Positions 51,668 to 61,055 of a DNA stretch of 64,000 nt are shown one piece after another. A program made the translations under genes and the position numbers. The stretch's first letter is position 1. Each line of letters opens with the position of its first letter. Location: positions 125,375-189,374 of the forward strand of contig JARLJR010000008.1 in assembly GCA_031291095.1 (NCBI GenBank), read 5' to 3'. Source of the stretch: Legionella sp. (GTDB lineage Bacteria > Pseudomonadota > Gammaproteobacteria > Legionellales > Legionellaceae). The notes under the pieces are model-generated. The model was not told where the DNA came from, ran no database searches, and saw only the letters and a program-made list of their open reading frames with translations.

Positions 51668-53053
51668 ATGGGATTTATCACAGAGCTAAATAAAGCTATT
51701 GAATCAGGAAACGAGCGATTCCAAGAGTTTATTGCCCAAAAACTAGAGGTTGATGAACATTATCTGGAACAATCCTTTTGGATGCCTGACTCCACCCAGT
51801 TGACGGCAGTAAATTATTTAATTCACCAACATCAAGAACCTGATGACGATGCAGAGAGTGCATCATCTAATTTGGCACCTTCTATTTATTTTGTTTTGGG
51901 AAGAGCACAAGATAAAAATGTCGGGGAACCAGTTCATTACGCAATTTCTTTAGGCAAGCTTCGCTTGGCAACTTATCTTTTAGAACAACGATTTTTTGAT
52001 GTAAATCGGCGGAATAAAGAAGGGCGTACTTTATTATCATTGGCATTAGACACTAAAAATGAGCAATTAGTGCATGCAGTTTTAGCTCGGAATCCTAATG
52101 TTCATGAAAGCAATCAATTATCAGAAGACCCTATCGAATATCAGCCCCTGCATCAGGCAATTCGGTCTAATTTTGGTTTAGGGGTAAGGGCATTGGTGCA
52201 GATAGGGGCACAATTAAATAACCCTGTTGGTCCCTTGATGGACACACCACTTTTGCTCGCGGCCCGGCTAGGGAAAATTAAAGCGCTTGCTGCCTTGTTG
52301 GCCTCCTCAGAGGGGGGGCTTGATCTTGAGGCCGAAAATAGTGATCGTGCAGAATCTTATGAACATGGTCATAATCCGGTTGAAGCATTGTGCCAGCTTT
52401 TAGCCCAGGAACCACAAAAAGCATCATTAATTGACGGTGTGGCCATGTTACTTTGTCATGGTGCAGAACCACCTCGTCGGGAAGAAATGCGTCAATTATT
52501 GGCAAGCAAACGAATGGAACTGCTAAAAGCGATTGATTCTTATCTTGAAAAGCATAATGAATTGGTTGATCCCTTTGTAAGGCGATGCCATTTGATTGGT
52601 ACTCCTTTGCATTCAATTATTTATGTAGACCATTCTTGGGGCTATGCATTGCGCCAGCTTTTTGGTCGTCCCAGTGCTGCGGGTTCCATGGTGGAAAGCT
52701 GGGTTACGCGAAAATATGGGGATAATGCAGAAAATGATTTGGGCAATGTTGAGCTGCCTTCTAAGGCGGGTTCAACTTATACTGGGAAGGAAGATCCACT
52801 TAAATTATACGCTGTATTCGTAGAGCGTTATAAATTAGCCTATAACAGCCAGCGGATTACTAATCCCTGGAGCACAATGAATTGGATGATTGCAGAGGGG
52901 CTAGGGGATTGGGCCGCAGTACTTAAATATTCAAAGGAACACCCTACCAGTAGAACACGTCTTATTATTAAAGACATGATTAAATCAGAAACAAAAAGTC
53001 TGCACGAAGATATACCAACCGATGCCAGCGCACCGGTTATTGTTACCCCTTAA
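51668..53053 (+). CDS. Ankyrin-repeat protein, candidate Dot/Icm effector
   Basis: 461 residues, no signal peptide or membrane span. N-terminal helical leader (MGFITELNKAIESGNERFQE), then ankyrin repeats at about 95-235 (EPVHYAISLGKLRLATYLLEQ, EGRTLLSLALDTKNEQLVHAVL, YQPLHQAIRSNFGLGVRALV, DTPLLLAARLGKIKALAALL), then a non-repeat C-terminal half with a possible further repeat. The tail carries acidic residues (KSETKSLHEDIP), consistent with a Dot/Icm signal. The neighbourhood (rpoN/rpmBG/trmB side, proA/dotV a few kb away) is where L. pneumophila has AnkC/LegA12, so it may be that gene; I cannot prove orthology. GGATGTCATAGC precedes the ATG. An independent transcript. Confidence 0.75.
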   Translation: MGFITELNKAIESGNERFQEFIAQKLEVDEHYLEQSFWMPDSTQLTAVNYLIHQHQEPDDDAESASSNLAPSIYFVLGRAQDKNVGEPVHYAISLGKLRLATYLLEQRFFDVNRRNKEGRTLLSLALDTKNEQLVHAVLARNPNVHESNQLSEDPIEYQPLHQAIRSNFGLGVRALVQIGAQLNNPVGPLMDTPLLLAARLGKIKALAALLASSEGGLDLEAENSDRAESYEHGHNPVEALCQLLAQEPQKASLIDGVAMLLCHGAEPPRREEMRQLLASKRMELLKAIDSYLEKHNELVDPFVRRCHLIGTPLHSIIYVDHSWGYALRQLFGRPSAAGSMVESWVTRKYGDNAENDLGNVELPSKAGSTYTGKEDPLKLYAVFVERYKLAYNSQRITNPWSTMNWMIAEGLGDWAAVLKYSKEHPTSRTRLIIKDMIKSETKSLHEDIPTDASAPVIVTP

Positions 53054-53205
53054 TAAAGCAAAACGTCATCTCGAACGTAGTGAGGGACCTCCAATGCAAG
53101 CACTGAGCCTGATTAAGGAGATCCTTCACGGTGTTCAGGACTTGCTTAAACTTCATATACCTCCTAAAATCCTAGCTTTCTTAAAATCGGTCAGGAGAGT
53201 AGTAC

Positions 53206-54357
53206 ATGGGCTGGAACGAGCCAGATAAAGGCAAAGATCCCTGGAAAGGTAAAAATCAACCTCCAGATTTGGATGAAGCTCTAAAACGTCTTCATGGCAA
53301 GTTGAAAAAGATGTTGTTTGGGGGCACTGGTAAGCCAGGAGCTGAGCCACCCAAAGTATCCAGTTCGAATGCTAGTTTAGTCGCAATTATGGTTGCGGTG
53401 TCTGCGTTTATTTTGTGGGCATTGGCTGGGATTTTTATTGTTGATCCTGCGGAGCAGGCGGTTATTCTTCGTTTTGGTAAATACGTAGAAACCGTAGGGC
53501 CAGGACCACATTGGATACCAAGACTTATTTCGTCTAAAGTAGTAATGAATGTCGATAGACTTTTAGACTATTCCTATTCAGCCCAAATGCTGACTAGTGA
53601 CGAGAACTTAGTTTCTGTATCTTTGGCCGTACAATATCGTATTGGCGATTTACAACAGTATTTGTTTAATGTAGCGAATCCTGAAGAAAGCTTACAACAG
53701 GCTACCTCCAGTGCATTAAGACAGGTTGTTGGCACAACTACGTTAGACCAAATTATCACCGAAGGGCGAGAGGTTTGGGGGAATCAAGTACAGGAAACCT
53801 TAAGCAAAACCCTGGGTATGTATAAAACGGGTATTGTGATTGTCAACGTATCGCCTCAACCTGCTCGTGCTCCTGAGAGTGTACAAGATGCTTTTGATGA
53901 TGCCATTAAAGCACAAGAAGATGAAAAGCGCTTTAAAGAGCAGGCTCTTGCCTATGCTGCCAAGGTAGTGCCGATTGCAGAAGGTAATGCCAGTCGTATC
54001 AAGCAAGAGGCAGAAGCCTTTTCTAAACAGGTTGTTTTGCAGGCACAAGGTGAGGTCGCTGAGTTTTTAGCATTACTTCCACAATACACACTTGCGCCGG
54101 ATATTACCGCGCAACGCATGTATCTGGAGACCATGCAAATGGTCTTAACTAAGAGCAGCAAAATTATTGTTGATAATAAAGCAGGTAATTTGTTGTATTT
54201 ACCCTTAGATAAGTTGGCGAAAAGTCAACCAGAGCATTCTTCTGCTGCTAGCAAACGCAGCGCGAAAGCGGAGCATGGAACTATGGCTGAGTCAGGCAAT
54301 TTGATTGATGGGCGCCTGCTTACTAGACCGGTTTACAATCAAGGGGGACAGCAATAA
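53206..54357 (+). CDS. hflK: FtsH protease modulator HflK
   Basis: 383 residues, type II membrane protein: Gly/Lys/Pro-rich N terminus, one membrane span (LVAIMVAVSAFILWALAGIFIV), then the SPFH/prohibitin domain (DPAEQAVILRFGKYVETVGPGPHW, NVSPQPARAPESVQDAFDDAIKAQED, ARAPE-type motif and coiled coil). With HflC it forms a large complex that controls FtsH. Its stop overlaps the hflC ATG by one base. Confidence 0.95.
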   Translation: MGWNEPDKGKDPWKGKNQPPDLDEALKRLHGKLKKMLFGGTGKPGAEPPKVSSSNASLVAIMVAVSAFILWALAGIFIVDPAEQAVILRFGKYVETVGPGPHWIPRLISSKVVMNVDRLLDYSYSAQMLTSDENLVSVSLAVQYRIGDLQQYLFNVANPEESLQQATSSALRQVVGTTTLDQIITEGREVWGNQVQETLSKTLGMYKTGIVIVNVSPQPARAPESVQDAFDDAIKAQEDEKRFKEQALAYAAKVVPIAEGNASRIKQEAEAFSKQVVLQAQGEVAEFLALLPQYTLAPDITAQRMYLETMQMVLTKSSKIIVDNKAGNLLYLPLDKLAKSQPEHSSAASKRSAKAEHGTMAESGNLIDGRLLTRPVYNQGGQQ

Positions 54358-55271
54358 TGAAGAATTCTACTAGAGCCCTTGGTATTTTATTGTTCATCGC
54401 GCTTTTGCTGTTTTTTGCCTGCGTGTTTACTATAACTGAAGGACAGCAAGGTATTATTTTACGTTTAGGTCGTTTAGTGAATGAAGGCGATACGGATAAG
54501 GTTAAAGTATTCGCTCCAGGCTTACATTTTAAAGTGCCTTTCATTGAAAACGTGCGTATTTTTGATACACGTATTCAAACGATGGATATTAAATCAACAC
54601 GTATTGTCACCAAAGAAAAGAAAGATGTGATGGTGGATTACTATGTGAAATGGCAAATTACTGATTTGGCCCGCTATTTTAAATCCACAGGTGGTAATGA
54701 GTTTAAAGCGGAAACATTATTGGAGCAGCAGTTAAACACCTTGCTACGTGCCCAATTCGGTAAGCGTACTATTTCTGAAGTAGTCTCTGGTGGCCGTGAC
54801 GATGTGATGGGTTTATTACGTATCGCTGCGGAAAAGCAAGCAGGTGAATTAGGTATTAATGTAGTTGATGTGCGCATTAAGGGCATTGAGTTGCCTGCAA
54901 ATACTAGTAATGCCATTTATCAGCGTATGCGTGCTGATATGCAAAAAATTGCAAACAGACATCGTGCTGATGGACAGGCTGCTGCAGAAGAAATTCAAGC
55001 TAAGGCTGATGCGAATGTGATGGTATTAATTGCACAAACAGAAAGTGCAGCGCAAAAAGTACGGGCTATAGGACAAGCAAAAGCAGCATCAATTTATGCG
55101 GAAGCATACAGTAAGAATAAGGACTTTTTTACTTTATACCGTAGCTTATTAGCGTATGAAGGTAGTTTTAATAGTAAAAGAGACATCCTGGTTTTGGATC
55201 AAAGCAGCGCATTTTTTAATTATTTTAGGCAGCCAATACCAAAAAATGATGGTATCGCTGCTAAAAAGTAA
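54357..55271 (+). CDS. hflC: FtsH protease modulator HflC
   Basis: 304 residues with one N-terminal span (ALGILLFIALLLFFACVFTI) and an SPFH domain: EGQQGIILRLGRLVNEG, GLHFKVPFIENVRIFDTRIQ, MDIKSTRIVTKEKKDVMVDYY and the coiled-coil RMRADMQKIANRHRADG. Partner of HflK, translationally coupled. The hflK-hflC-purA order is the classical gammaproteobacterial one. Confidence 0.95.
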   Translation: MKNSTRALGILLFIALLLFFACVFTITEGQQGIILRLGRLVNEGDTDKVKVFAPGLHFKVPFIENVRIFDTRIQTMDIKSTRIVTKEKKDVMVDYYVKWQITDLARYFKSTGGNEFKAETLLEQQLNTLLRAQFGKRTISEVVSGGRDDVMGLLRIAAEKQAGELGINVVDVRIKGIELPANTSNAIYQRMRADMQKIANRHRADGQAAAEEIQAKADANVMVLIAQTESAAQKVRAIGQAKAASIYAEAYSKNKDFFTLYRSLLAYEGSFNSKRDILVLDQSSAFFNYFRQPIPKNDGIAAKK

Positions 55272-55329
55272 CTATAATGTTCGATTTTGCTGAAATCAGG
55301 TTCAATTCCTGGCAGTATTTTCAGATTAA

Positions 55330-56637
<1,308 letters not shown>

Positions 56638-56683
56638 GGGCGGGAATATATCCCATATCATGATTTTGTCTAATATGGGATGG

Positions 56684-56757
56684 TGTAGGTTGGGCCCAGC
56701 CCAACAAAATATTGAGCCAAATTAGAACTCAGCGTTGGGCCATGGGCCCAACCTACA
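56684..56757. repeat. Family C inverted repeat
   Basis: TGTAGGTTGGGCCCAGCCCAA at 56684 and GTTGGGCCATGGGCCCAACC at 56734 form nearly perfect arms around an A+T-rich centre. It lies between convergent purA and the exported deaminase. Other members: 13199, 35128 and 63811. Confidence 0.75.
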
Positions 56758-56777
56758 CAACATTAATTTAAAACTTC

Positions 56778-58265
56778 TTAATATTGACTCTCAAATGTCT
56801 TTAACTTCTGTTCAAGATTCCACTGCAATCGGCCTTTTTCATTATTCTTAATAAATTCCTTGCAGCGAGTACTATTTAAATCCTGACATTCTGACACCAA
56901 TTGCGCCTTCTCTGCATCCGCCCAAATACTTTTCCCTGGAGCAAAGGAGTAGGTTAGGGCATTACGGTTTACCTGTTTTATGGTTTGATAATCTAAACCA
57001 TGCCCAATCACTGCTTCTACATATTGAGCGGTTAAGTCTGTGCGCAAAATTCCTTCATCATCCGTAGATAAAACCACGGGAACGTGATGTTTTAAATAAT
57101 AGTTTAAAGGATGCTCTTTTCCGGCAACATTTAAGATTCGCTTATTACTAATCAAATTAATTTCCACAGCTTTATGTTGTTTTGCCATATAGTCTAAGGT
57201 TCCCTCTGCATCATCTTCATGAGCAATATCAACACCATGTCCAATACGTTGTGCCTGTCCGGTTAAAAGCGCATCGTGAATATGGTAATTTAAGTCACTT
57301 GGCGTGGCTATTTCTGAAGTAATTTCCCCCGCATGCAGGGAGATATTAACCTGAGGATAGAGTTGATGCAGGTACTGAAAGATTTGCATTTGTTGTCGAT
57401 AATCACGTAATGAAATAATGCCATCTTCTGCTTGTACGAGGTTTACGCCAACTAAACTCCCGCCTTTGCTTTGCGAACGGGCAACAGCTTCAAACGCATT
57501 AAGTGTTTGTGCAAAAACGGCATCTAAAGGTTGTTCTCTTAAGGAATAATATAAAAATTTAAGTGTCAGCTTACAGTTTTCGGATTCAGGTTTTGTATCA
57601 CAACCTAATTCCTGGCGTGCTTGCTTTAGCGTCTTCTCTGTTTCTGCAATGGTATTATCAATATTTTTTTGAAAGTCTTGATTCGCTAATAAAATTTGCC
57701 GCATTTCTGCAAAAGAAGTGGCCCCTTTAAGCAGCACACCAAAACTAAGGGAATTTGCATTATCGGGTAATACCATTAACTCTAAGTATTGCTCGTGTTG
57801 ATTAGCGGCCCTTTTAACCACATCGGTGATGAGCTCAGGGCTGTGATCCATAATGAGAGGTATAAATTTAAAGAAGGTATTGAAGAAGTGATCATGGCTT
57901 GATTCGGCGCCAGGAACAAAGTCTTGTAATGACCATGCTCTAATCGTTTTGGTATAGAGTGCTGGTGAATTAGTCAGTTCACTCATACTCATTTTGTCTT
58001 TACACCGTTCTGCATTGTTATTAACCGCAAATGTTTTCGTATCCAGGCAATAGTCGCCTTTTGCCGCTACTTCAAGCATCGCTTCTGGGTATGCACCTCC
58101 GGCCAAATGATAATGTAACTCCCCTCCTTTAGGCATCTTTTTGAAAAAGGCGTATAGGGCGTTGGGATCATTTTTCACCTGATCAAAATAGGATTGAACG
58201 TTGGCCTGCGCTTGGGAAATGATAAAAAGGCCCAGCAACGAGGGGAGTGATTTAACTATGTTCAT
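56778..58265 (-). CDS. Exported adenosine deaminase family protein
   Basis: 495 residues from ATG 58265 with AAAGGA ahead of it. Signal peptide (IVKSLPSLLGLFIISQAQA) then an extended amidohydrolase domain. ADA motifs: GGELHYHLAGGAYPEAML (His-x-His; the usual HxHLxG is HYHLAG), LHAGEI (catalytic Glu), RIGHGVDIAHE, STDDEG (metal Asp). Length and secretion resemble the ADGF/ADA2 branch, which deaminates extracellular adenosine. Residues needed for zinc appear intact. It could act in the periplasm or host vacuole to recover purines or remove adenosine; that is inference. Confidence 0.85.
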   Translation of the reverse strand: MNIVKSLPSLLGLFIISQAQANVQSYFDQVKNDPNALYAFFKKMPKGGELHYHLAGGAYPEAMLEVAAKGDYCLDTKTFAVNNNAERCKDKMSMSELTNSPALYTKTIRAWSLQDFVPGAESSHDHFFNTFFKFIPLIMDHSPELITDVVKRAANQHEQYLELMVLPDNANSLSFGVLLKGATSFAEMRQILLANQDFQKNIDNTIAETEKTLKQARQELGCDTKPESENCKLTLKFLYYSLREQPLDAVFAQTLNAFEAVARSQSKGGSLVGVNLVQAEDGIISLRDYRQQMQIFQYLHQLYPQVNISLHAGEITSEIATPSDLNYHIHDALLTGQAQRIGHGVDIAHEDDAEGTLDYMAKQHKAVEINLISNKRILNVAGKEHPLNYYLKHHVPVVLSTDDEGILRTDLTAQYVEAVIGHGLDYQTIKQVNRNALTYSFAPGKSIWADAEKAQLVSECQDLNSTRCKEFIKNNEKGRLQWNLEQKLKTFESQY

Positions 58266-58444
58266 AATGTCCTTTGGGGTCACAATTAAAGCTGGATTAT
58301 CTCATAAAAAAAGCGAGGATTAAAACGTGGACTTTGATAAGACCAGGTATTTTAAGATTTGTTGAGGCTTTCATCATAACCATTGTATTTCGACTTTATT
58401 CATTGCAAAATGATTTTACCAATATCTAACCAAATCAAATAAAT

Positions 58445-59179
58445 ATGACCAAATTACTATCAAGATTTAGCGCTATTTTGAGTGTTTTTATTGGAGTTAT
58501 GTGTTCCCTAGGTATCGTAATTGCAGGGGGGAGCGTATCGCCAAAAACGATGAAGCAAACCATTAATATTGGCATTTATGCGCCATTTTCTACTAAATCA
58601 GCTTATATCGGTAGAAATATGTTGGCCGCTATGGAAATTGCTCGCGATCAAATAAAATCCGCTGAAATTAATTATGAGTTTTATACTTTGGATGCGCAAC
58701 CCAATAATGATCATACAGCAGATACCTTACAAAAATTCATTGATGCACGTCATATTAATGTGCTTTTGACTGAAGGAGCTGCATCGGGCACGGTAGTTGC
58801 TCCCTTAGCAGCAAAAAATAAACTGATTCATTTTTGTTTAGGATGCGGTACGGTAGTTGCTGATGGCAAAAATAATTTTCAGGCACAAAGCCCGAACCAC
58901 CAGCGTGGAGCGGTATTAGCAAGCACAATGAAACCTGAGTTTGTAGCTCAATTCAAACAGGAATATTTTAGCCAACCCGTTACGGAAGCTGGTTATGCTT
59001 ATGATATTTTCCATTTATTAAATAGCAGTGCTGTGATCGCAATGAAAACGAATGCAGAGTTTTCCAGTCAGGCCATTGCAACACAGTTATTGGCGCTTGA
59101 GTCGGGCACTGGCGTTATGGGTTCCTTTAGCTTAAATAAAAATGGGCTTGCTTACAGCAAGAAAACGTTGACTGCTTAG
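58445..59179 (+). CDS. Shortened periplasmic branched-chain amino-acid-binding-like protein
   Basis: 244 residues with a signal peptide-like start (ILSVFIGVMCSLGIVIAGG). First-lobe sequence NIGIYAPFSTKSAYIGRNMLAAMEIARDQIK, FIDARHINVLLTEGAASGTVVAPLAAKNKLIHF resembles type I periplasmic binding proteins (LivK/LivJ type). The family normally has about 370 residues; here the middle appears missing and the sequence moves directly to PEFVAQFKQEYFSQPVTEAGYAYDIFHLLNSS, usual in the last third. Ligand binding is therefore uncertain. No transporter genes are adjacent. A terminator follows. Confidence 0.75.
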   Translation: MTKLLSRFSAILSVFIGVMCSLGIVIAGGSVSPKTMKQTINIGIYAPFSTKSAYIGRNMLAAMEIARDQIKSAEINYEFYTLDAQPNNDHTADTLQKFIDARHINVLLTEGAASGTVVAPLAAKNKLIHFCLGCGTVVADGKNNFQAQSPNHQRGAVLASTMKPEFVAQFKQEYFSQPVTEAGYAYDIFHLLNSSAVIAMKTNAEFSSQAIATQLLALESGTGVMGSFSLNKNGLAYSKKTLTA

Positions 59180-59207
59180 TCTGTGTTATCGTTTGATTAT
59201 CTTGACC

Positions 59208-59235
59208 AAAAGGGCATGCTCTGTGCCCTTTTTAG
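59208..59235 (+). terminator. Terminator after the binding-protein-like gene
   Basis: AAAAGGGCA (59208-59216) and TGCCCTTTT (59224-59232) form a perfect hairpin with a 7-base loop and a short T-run. Confidence 0.85.
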
Positions 59236-59357
59236 CTTATTACTACCGGCTCATACTCAATGCAGGAATTAGTGTATTGACTTACCAATACAAACTCATA
59301 ATATACCGATTCTTACCTCAGATAAGCTGATTAAGTAAGTAATTAGGGAAAATAATC

Positions 59358-60161
59358 ATGATGACAGCTAATCCTTGTGAACAATTAAATGAATTACTCT
59401 CCGACCTAAAACCTTTGCATTACAGGTTAAACACACACCCTCTATATAGTGCCTTGAATACCCTAGATGATCTTCATATTTTTATGGAGACGCATGTCTT
59501 CGCGGTTTGGGATTTCATGTCCTTATTAAAAGTCTTACAAAACCAATTAACCTGCAGAGAGATTCCCTGGATACCTAATCAATACCCCAAAAGTGCTCGG
59601 TTTATTAATGAAATTGTAATAGGTGAAGAAACAGATCAATACGGAGAGCTTACTCTCAGTCATTTTGAAATTTATTTACTGGCGATGAAGGAATCAGGGG
59701 CATCGCTAATTGCGATACAAACTTTGTTATATTTATTGAATCAAGGCCAGTCATGGCATCAAGCATTAGCTAATGCTCCAGCACCTCAAGCAGCAAAAAA
59801 ATTTGTAGAAAAAACATTTTCTCAGATTCAAGCAAATCAGGTGCACGCAGTAGCTGCTGCATTTACGTTTGGGCGTGAAGATATTATTCCCGAAATGTTT
59901 CGCGAATTTATTGCGAAACAAAATACAGAGCTAAAAGAAAAATTGAAAACACTGCATTGGTATTTTGATAGGCACATCAGTCTTGATGGTGATGAGCATG
60001 GCCCTATGGCGTTGGAGGTGATAAAAGAAATCTGTGGGACGGACCTAAGTAAATGGCAGGAGGCAAAACAGGCAGCAGCAATGGCGATTCAAGCACGTAT
60101 TGAGCTTTGGGATGATATTTATACTGCGATTAAGGTCAATCAAATGAGTGAGGTAGCTTAA
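59358..60161 (+). CDS. DUF3050 family protein (heme-oxygenase-like fold)
   Basis: 267 residues. LHIFMETHVFAVWDFMSLLK, LTCREIPWIP, FINEIVIGEETDQ and FTFGREDIIPEMF, then WYFDRHISLDGDEHGPMAL are the DUF3050 hallmarks. The His/Glu positions (METHVF, IGEETD, REDIIP, DRHISLDGDEHG) suggest the diiron-type heme-oxygenase-like (HDO) helix bundle, by analogy. Substrate unknown. It overlaps the next gene by one base, so the two are translated together. Confidence 0.85.
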   Translation: MMTANPCEQLNELLSDLKPLHYRLNTHPLYSALNTLDDLHIFMETHVFAVWDFMSLLKVLQNQLTCREIPWIPNQYPKSARFINEIVIGEETDQYGELTLSHFEIYLLAMKESGASLIAIQTLLYLLNQGQSWHQALANAPAPQAAKKFVEKTFSQIQANQVHAVAAAFTFGREDIIPEMFREFIAKQNTELKEKLKTLHWYFDRHISLDGDEHGPMALEVIKEICGTDLSKWQEAKQAAAMAIQARIELWDDIYTAIKVNQMSEVA

Positions 60162-60970
60162 TGAGATTTTTTTTCACGCAGCAATCCTTATTTAGAGCAC
60201 GCCTTCATCGAAATTATTTCGGAGAGTTAGCTGGGGTTGATTTGTTAAACCTCAAGGATAAGCAGGGCAATGTATTAACCTTGTATGAATCAGACTATAA
60301 TAAAATGCAGGTTTATTTGAAAAGCCAACAGATTGAATCATTTACGGATTTGACTATTATTGAGAAATTGGAACACCTGGAAAAAGCTAATGTCAGAGTA
60401 ACTCGATATTTCTCTGAAGAGAATTTAAAACGCTATGAATTAGATGTTAATGCCACACTAGCTACTGATTTAACAGATATTTTTTGCATGGATGGTAGTG
60501 CACTTATTAAGGGCGGGCATCAAAATTGTTTGGTGATACAAGATAATCGTATTTATATTTGCCCTAAGATTCGTTGTGTCACGGGAGCTATTGATGATGA
60601 GGTGCTCCTGAGTTCTGAGCCTGATGTGGCCATTAAAAAGGGAACGATTGGCCATAGTCATTCTTCGCTTTCTAGTGGGCATGAAGTTTCTTTTGCAGGC
60701 TCCGTAGTGCATGAGAAAGATGGTACCTGGCAGTGGAATAATCTGTCGGGGCATTACGTAACCGATGCTTATCAAATGAGAGCGTTGGTCACTGCGCTGC
60801 AGGATAAAGGAATGGATTTATCGAAGTTGACGCTTAAAATATGGATTCTCAAGGCAATGGGAATTATTCCTCCGGTAATTAAAGAAGAGGACTACGAGAT
60901 TTTCACCGAAAATGCAGCTGATTATATGAATCGTATGCAGGATGCTCAGATTCGTTATCAGGTAAGTTAA
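60161..60970 (+). CDS. Protein with IQM-like HSSL…SGHY motif, unknown function
   Basis: 269 residues, no signal peptide or membrane span. Residues 164-199 contain GHSHSSLSSGHEVSFAG…DGTWQWNNLSGHY. This resembles the HSSFLAGG…AAG…G…SGHYxPT block of plant IQM calmodulin-binding proteins and related bacterial proteins, with the same order and spacing of HSS, AG, SGHY. The following QMRALVTALQDKGMDLSKLTLKIW also fits. The rest is unassigned. Co-transcribed with the DUF3050 gene (shared stop/start base). Similarity is by eye; function is not assigned. Confidence 0.7.
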   Translation: MRFFFTQQSLFRARLHRNYFGELAGVDLLNLKDKQGNVLTLYESDYNKMQVYLKSQQIESFTDLTIIEKLEHLEKANVRVTRYFSEENLKRYELDVNATLATDLTDIFCMDGSALIKGGHQNCLVIQDNRIYICPKIRCVTGAIDDEVLLSSEPDVAIKKGTIGHSHSSLSSGHEVSFAGSVVHEKDGTWQWNNLSGHYVTDAYQMRALVTALQDKGMDLSKLTLKIWILKAMGIIPPVIKEEDYEIFTENAADYMNRMQDAQIRYQVS

Positions 60971-60978
60971 TGAATGAA

Positions 60979-61044
60979 GGCTGGGCTGAAAAGCCCGGCA
61001 TCGGGAGTCGCATGAGGGTATTTGCTGGGTTTTTCAGCCCAGCC
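60979..61044. repeat. Family B inverted repeat
   Basis: GGCTGGGCTGAAAAGCCCGG opens the left arm (60979-61000) and TGCTGGGTTTTTCAGCCCAG the right (61023-61044). The centre CATCGGGAGTCGCATGAGGG echoes the centre of the 15430-15496 copy. It lies between convergent genes. Confidence 0.75.
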
Positions 61045-61055
61045 TACAACAGTGA

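Noticed and set aside
55290..55320. CAGGTTCAATTCCTGG looks like a tRNA T-arm in the hflC-purA gap.
   Set aside because: No acceptor, D or anticodon arms can be formed with the flanking sequence and the gap is only 67 bases.
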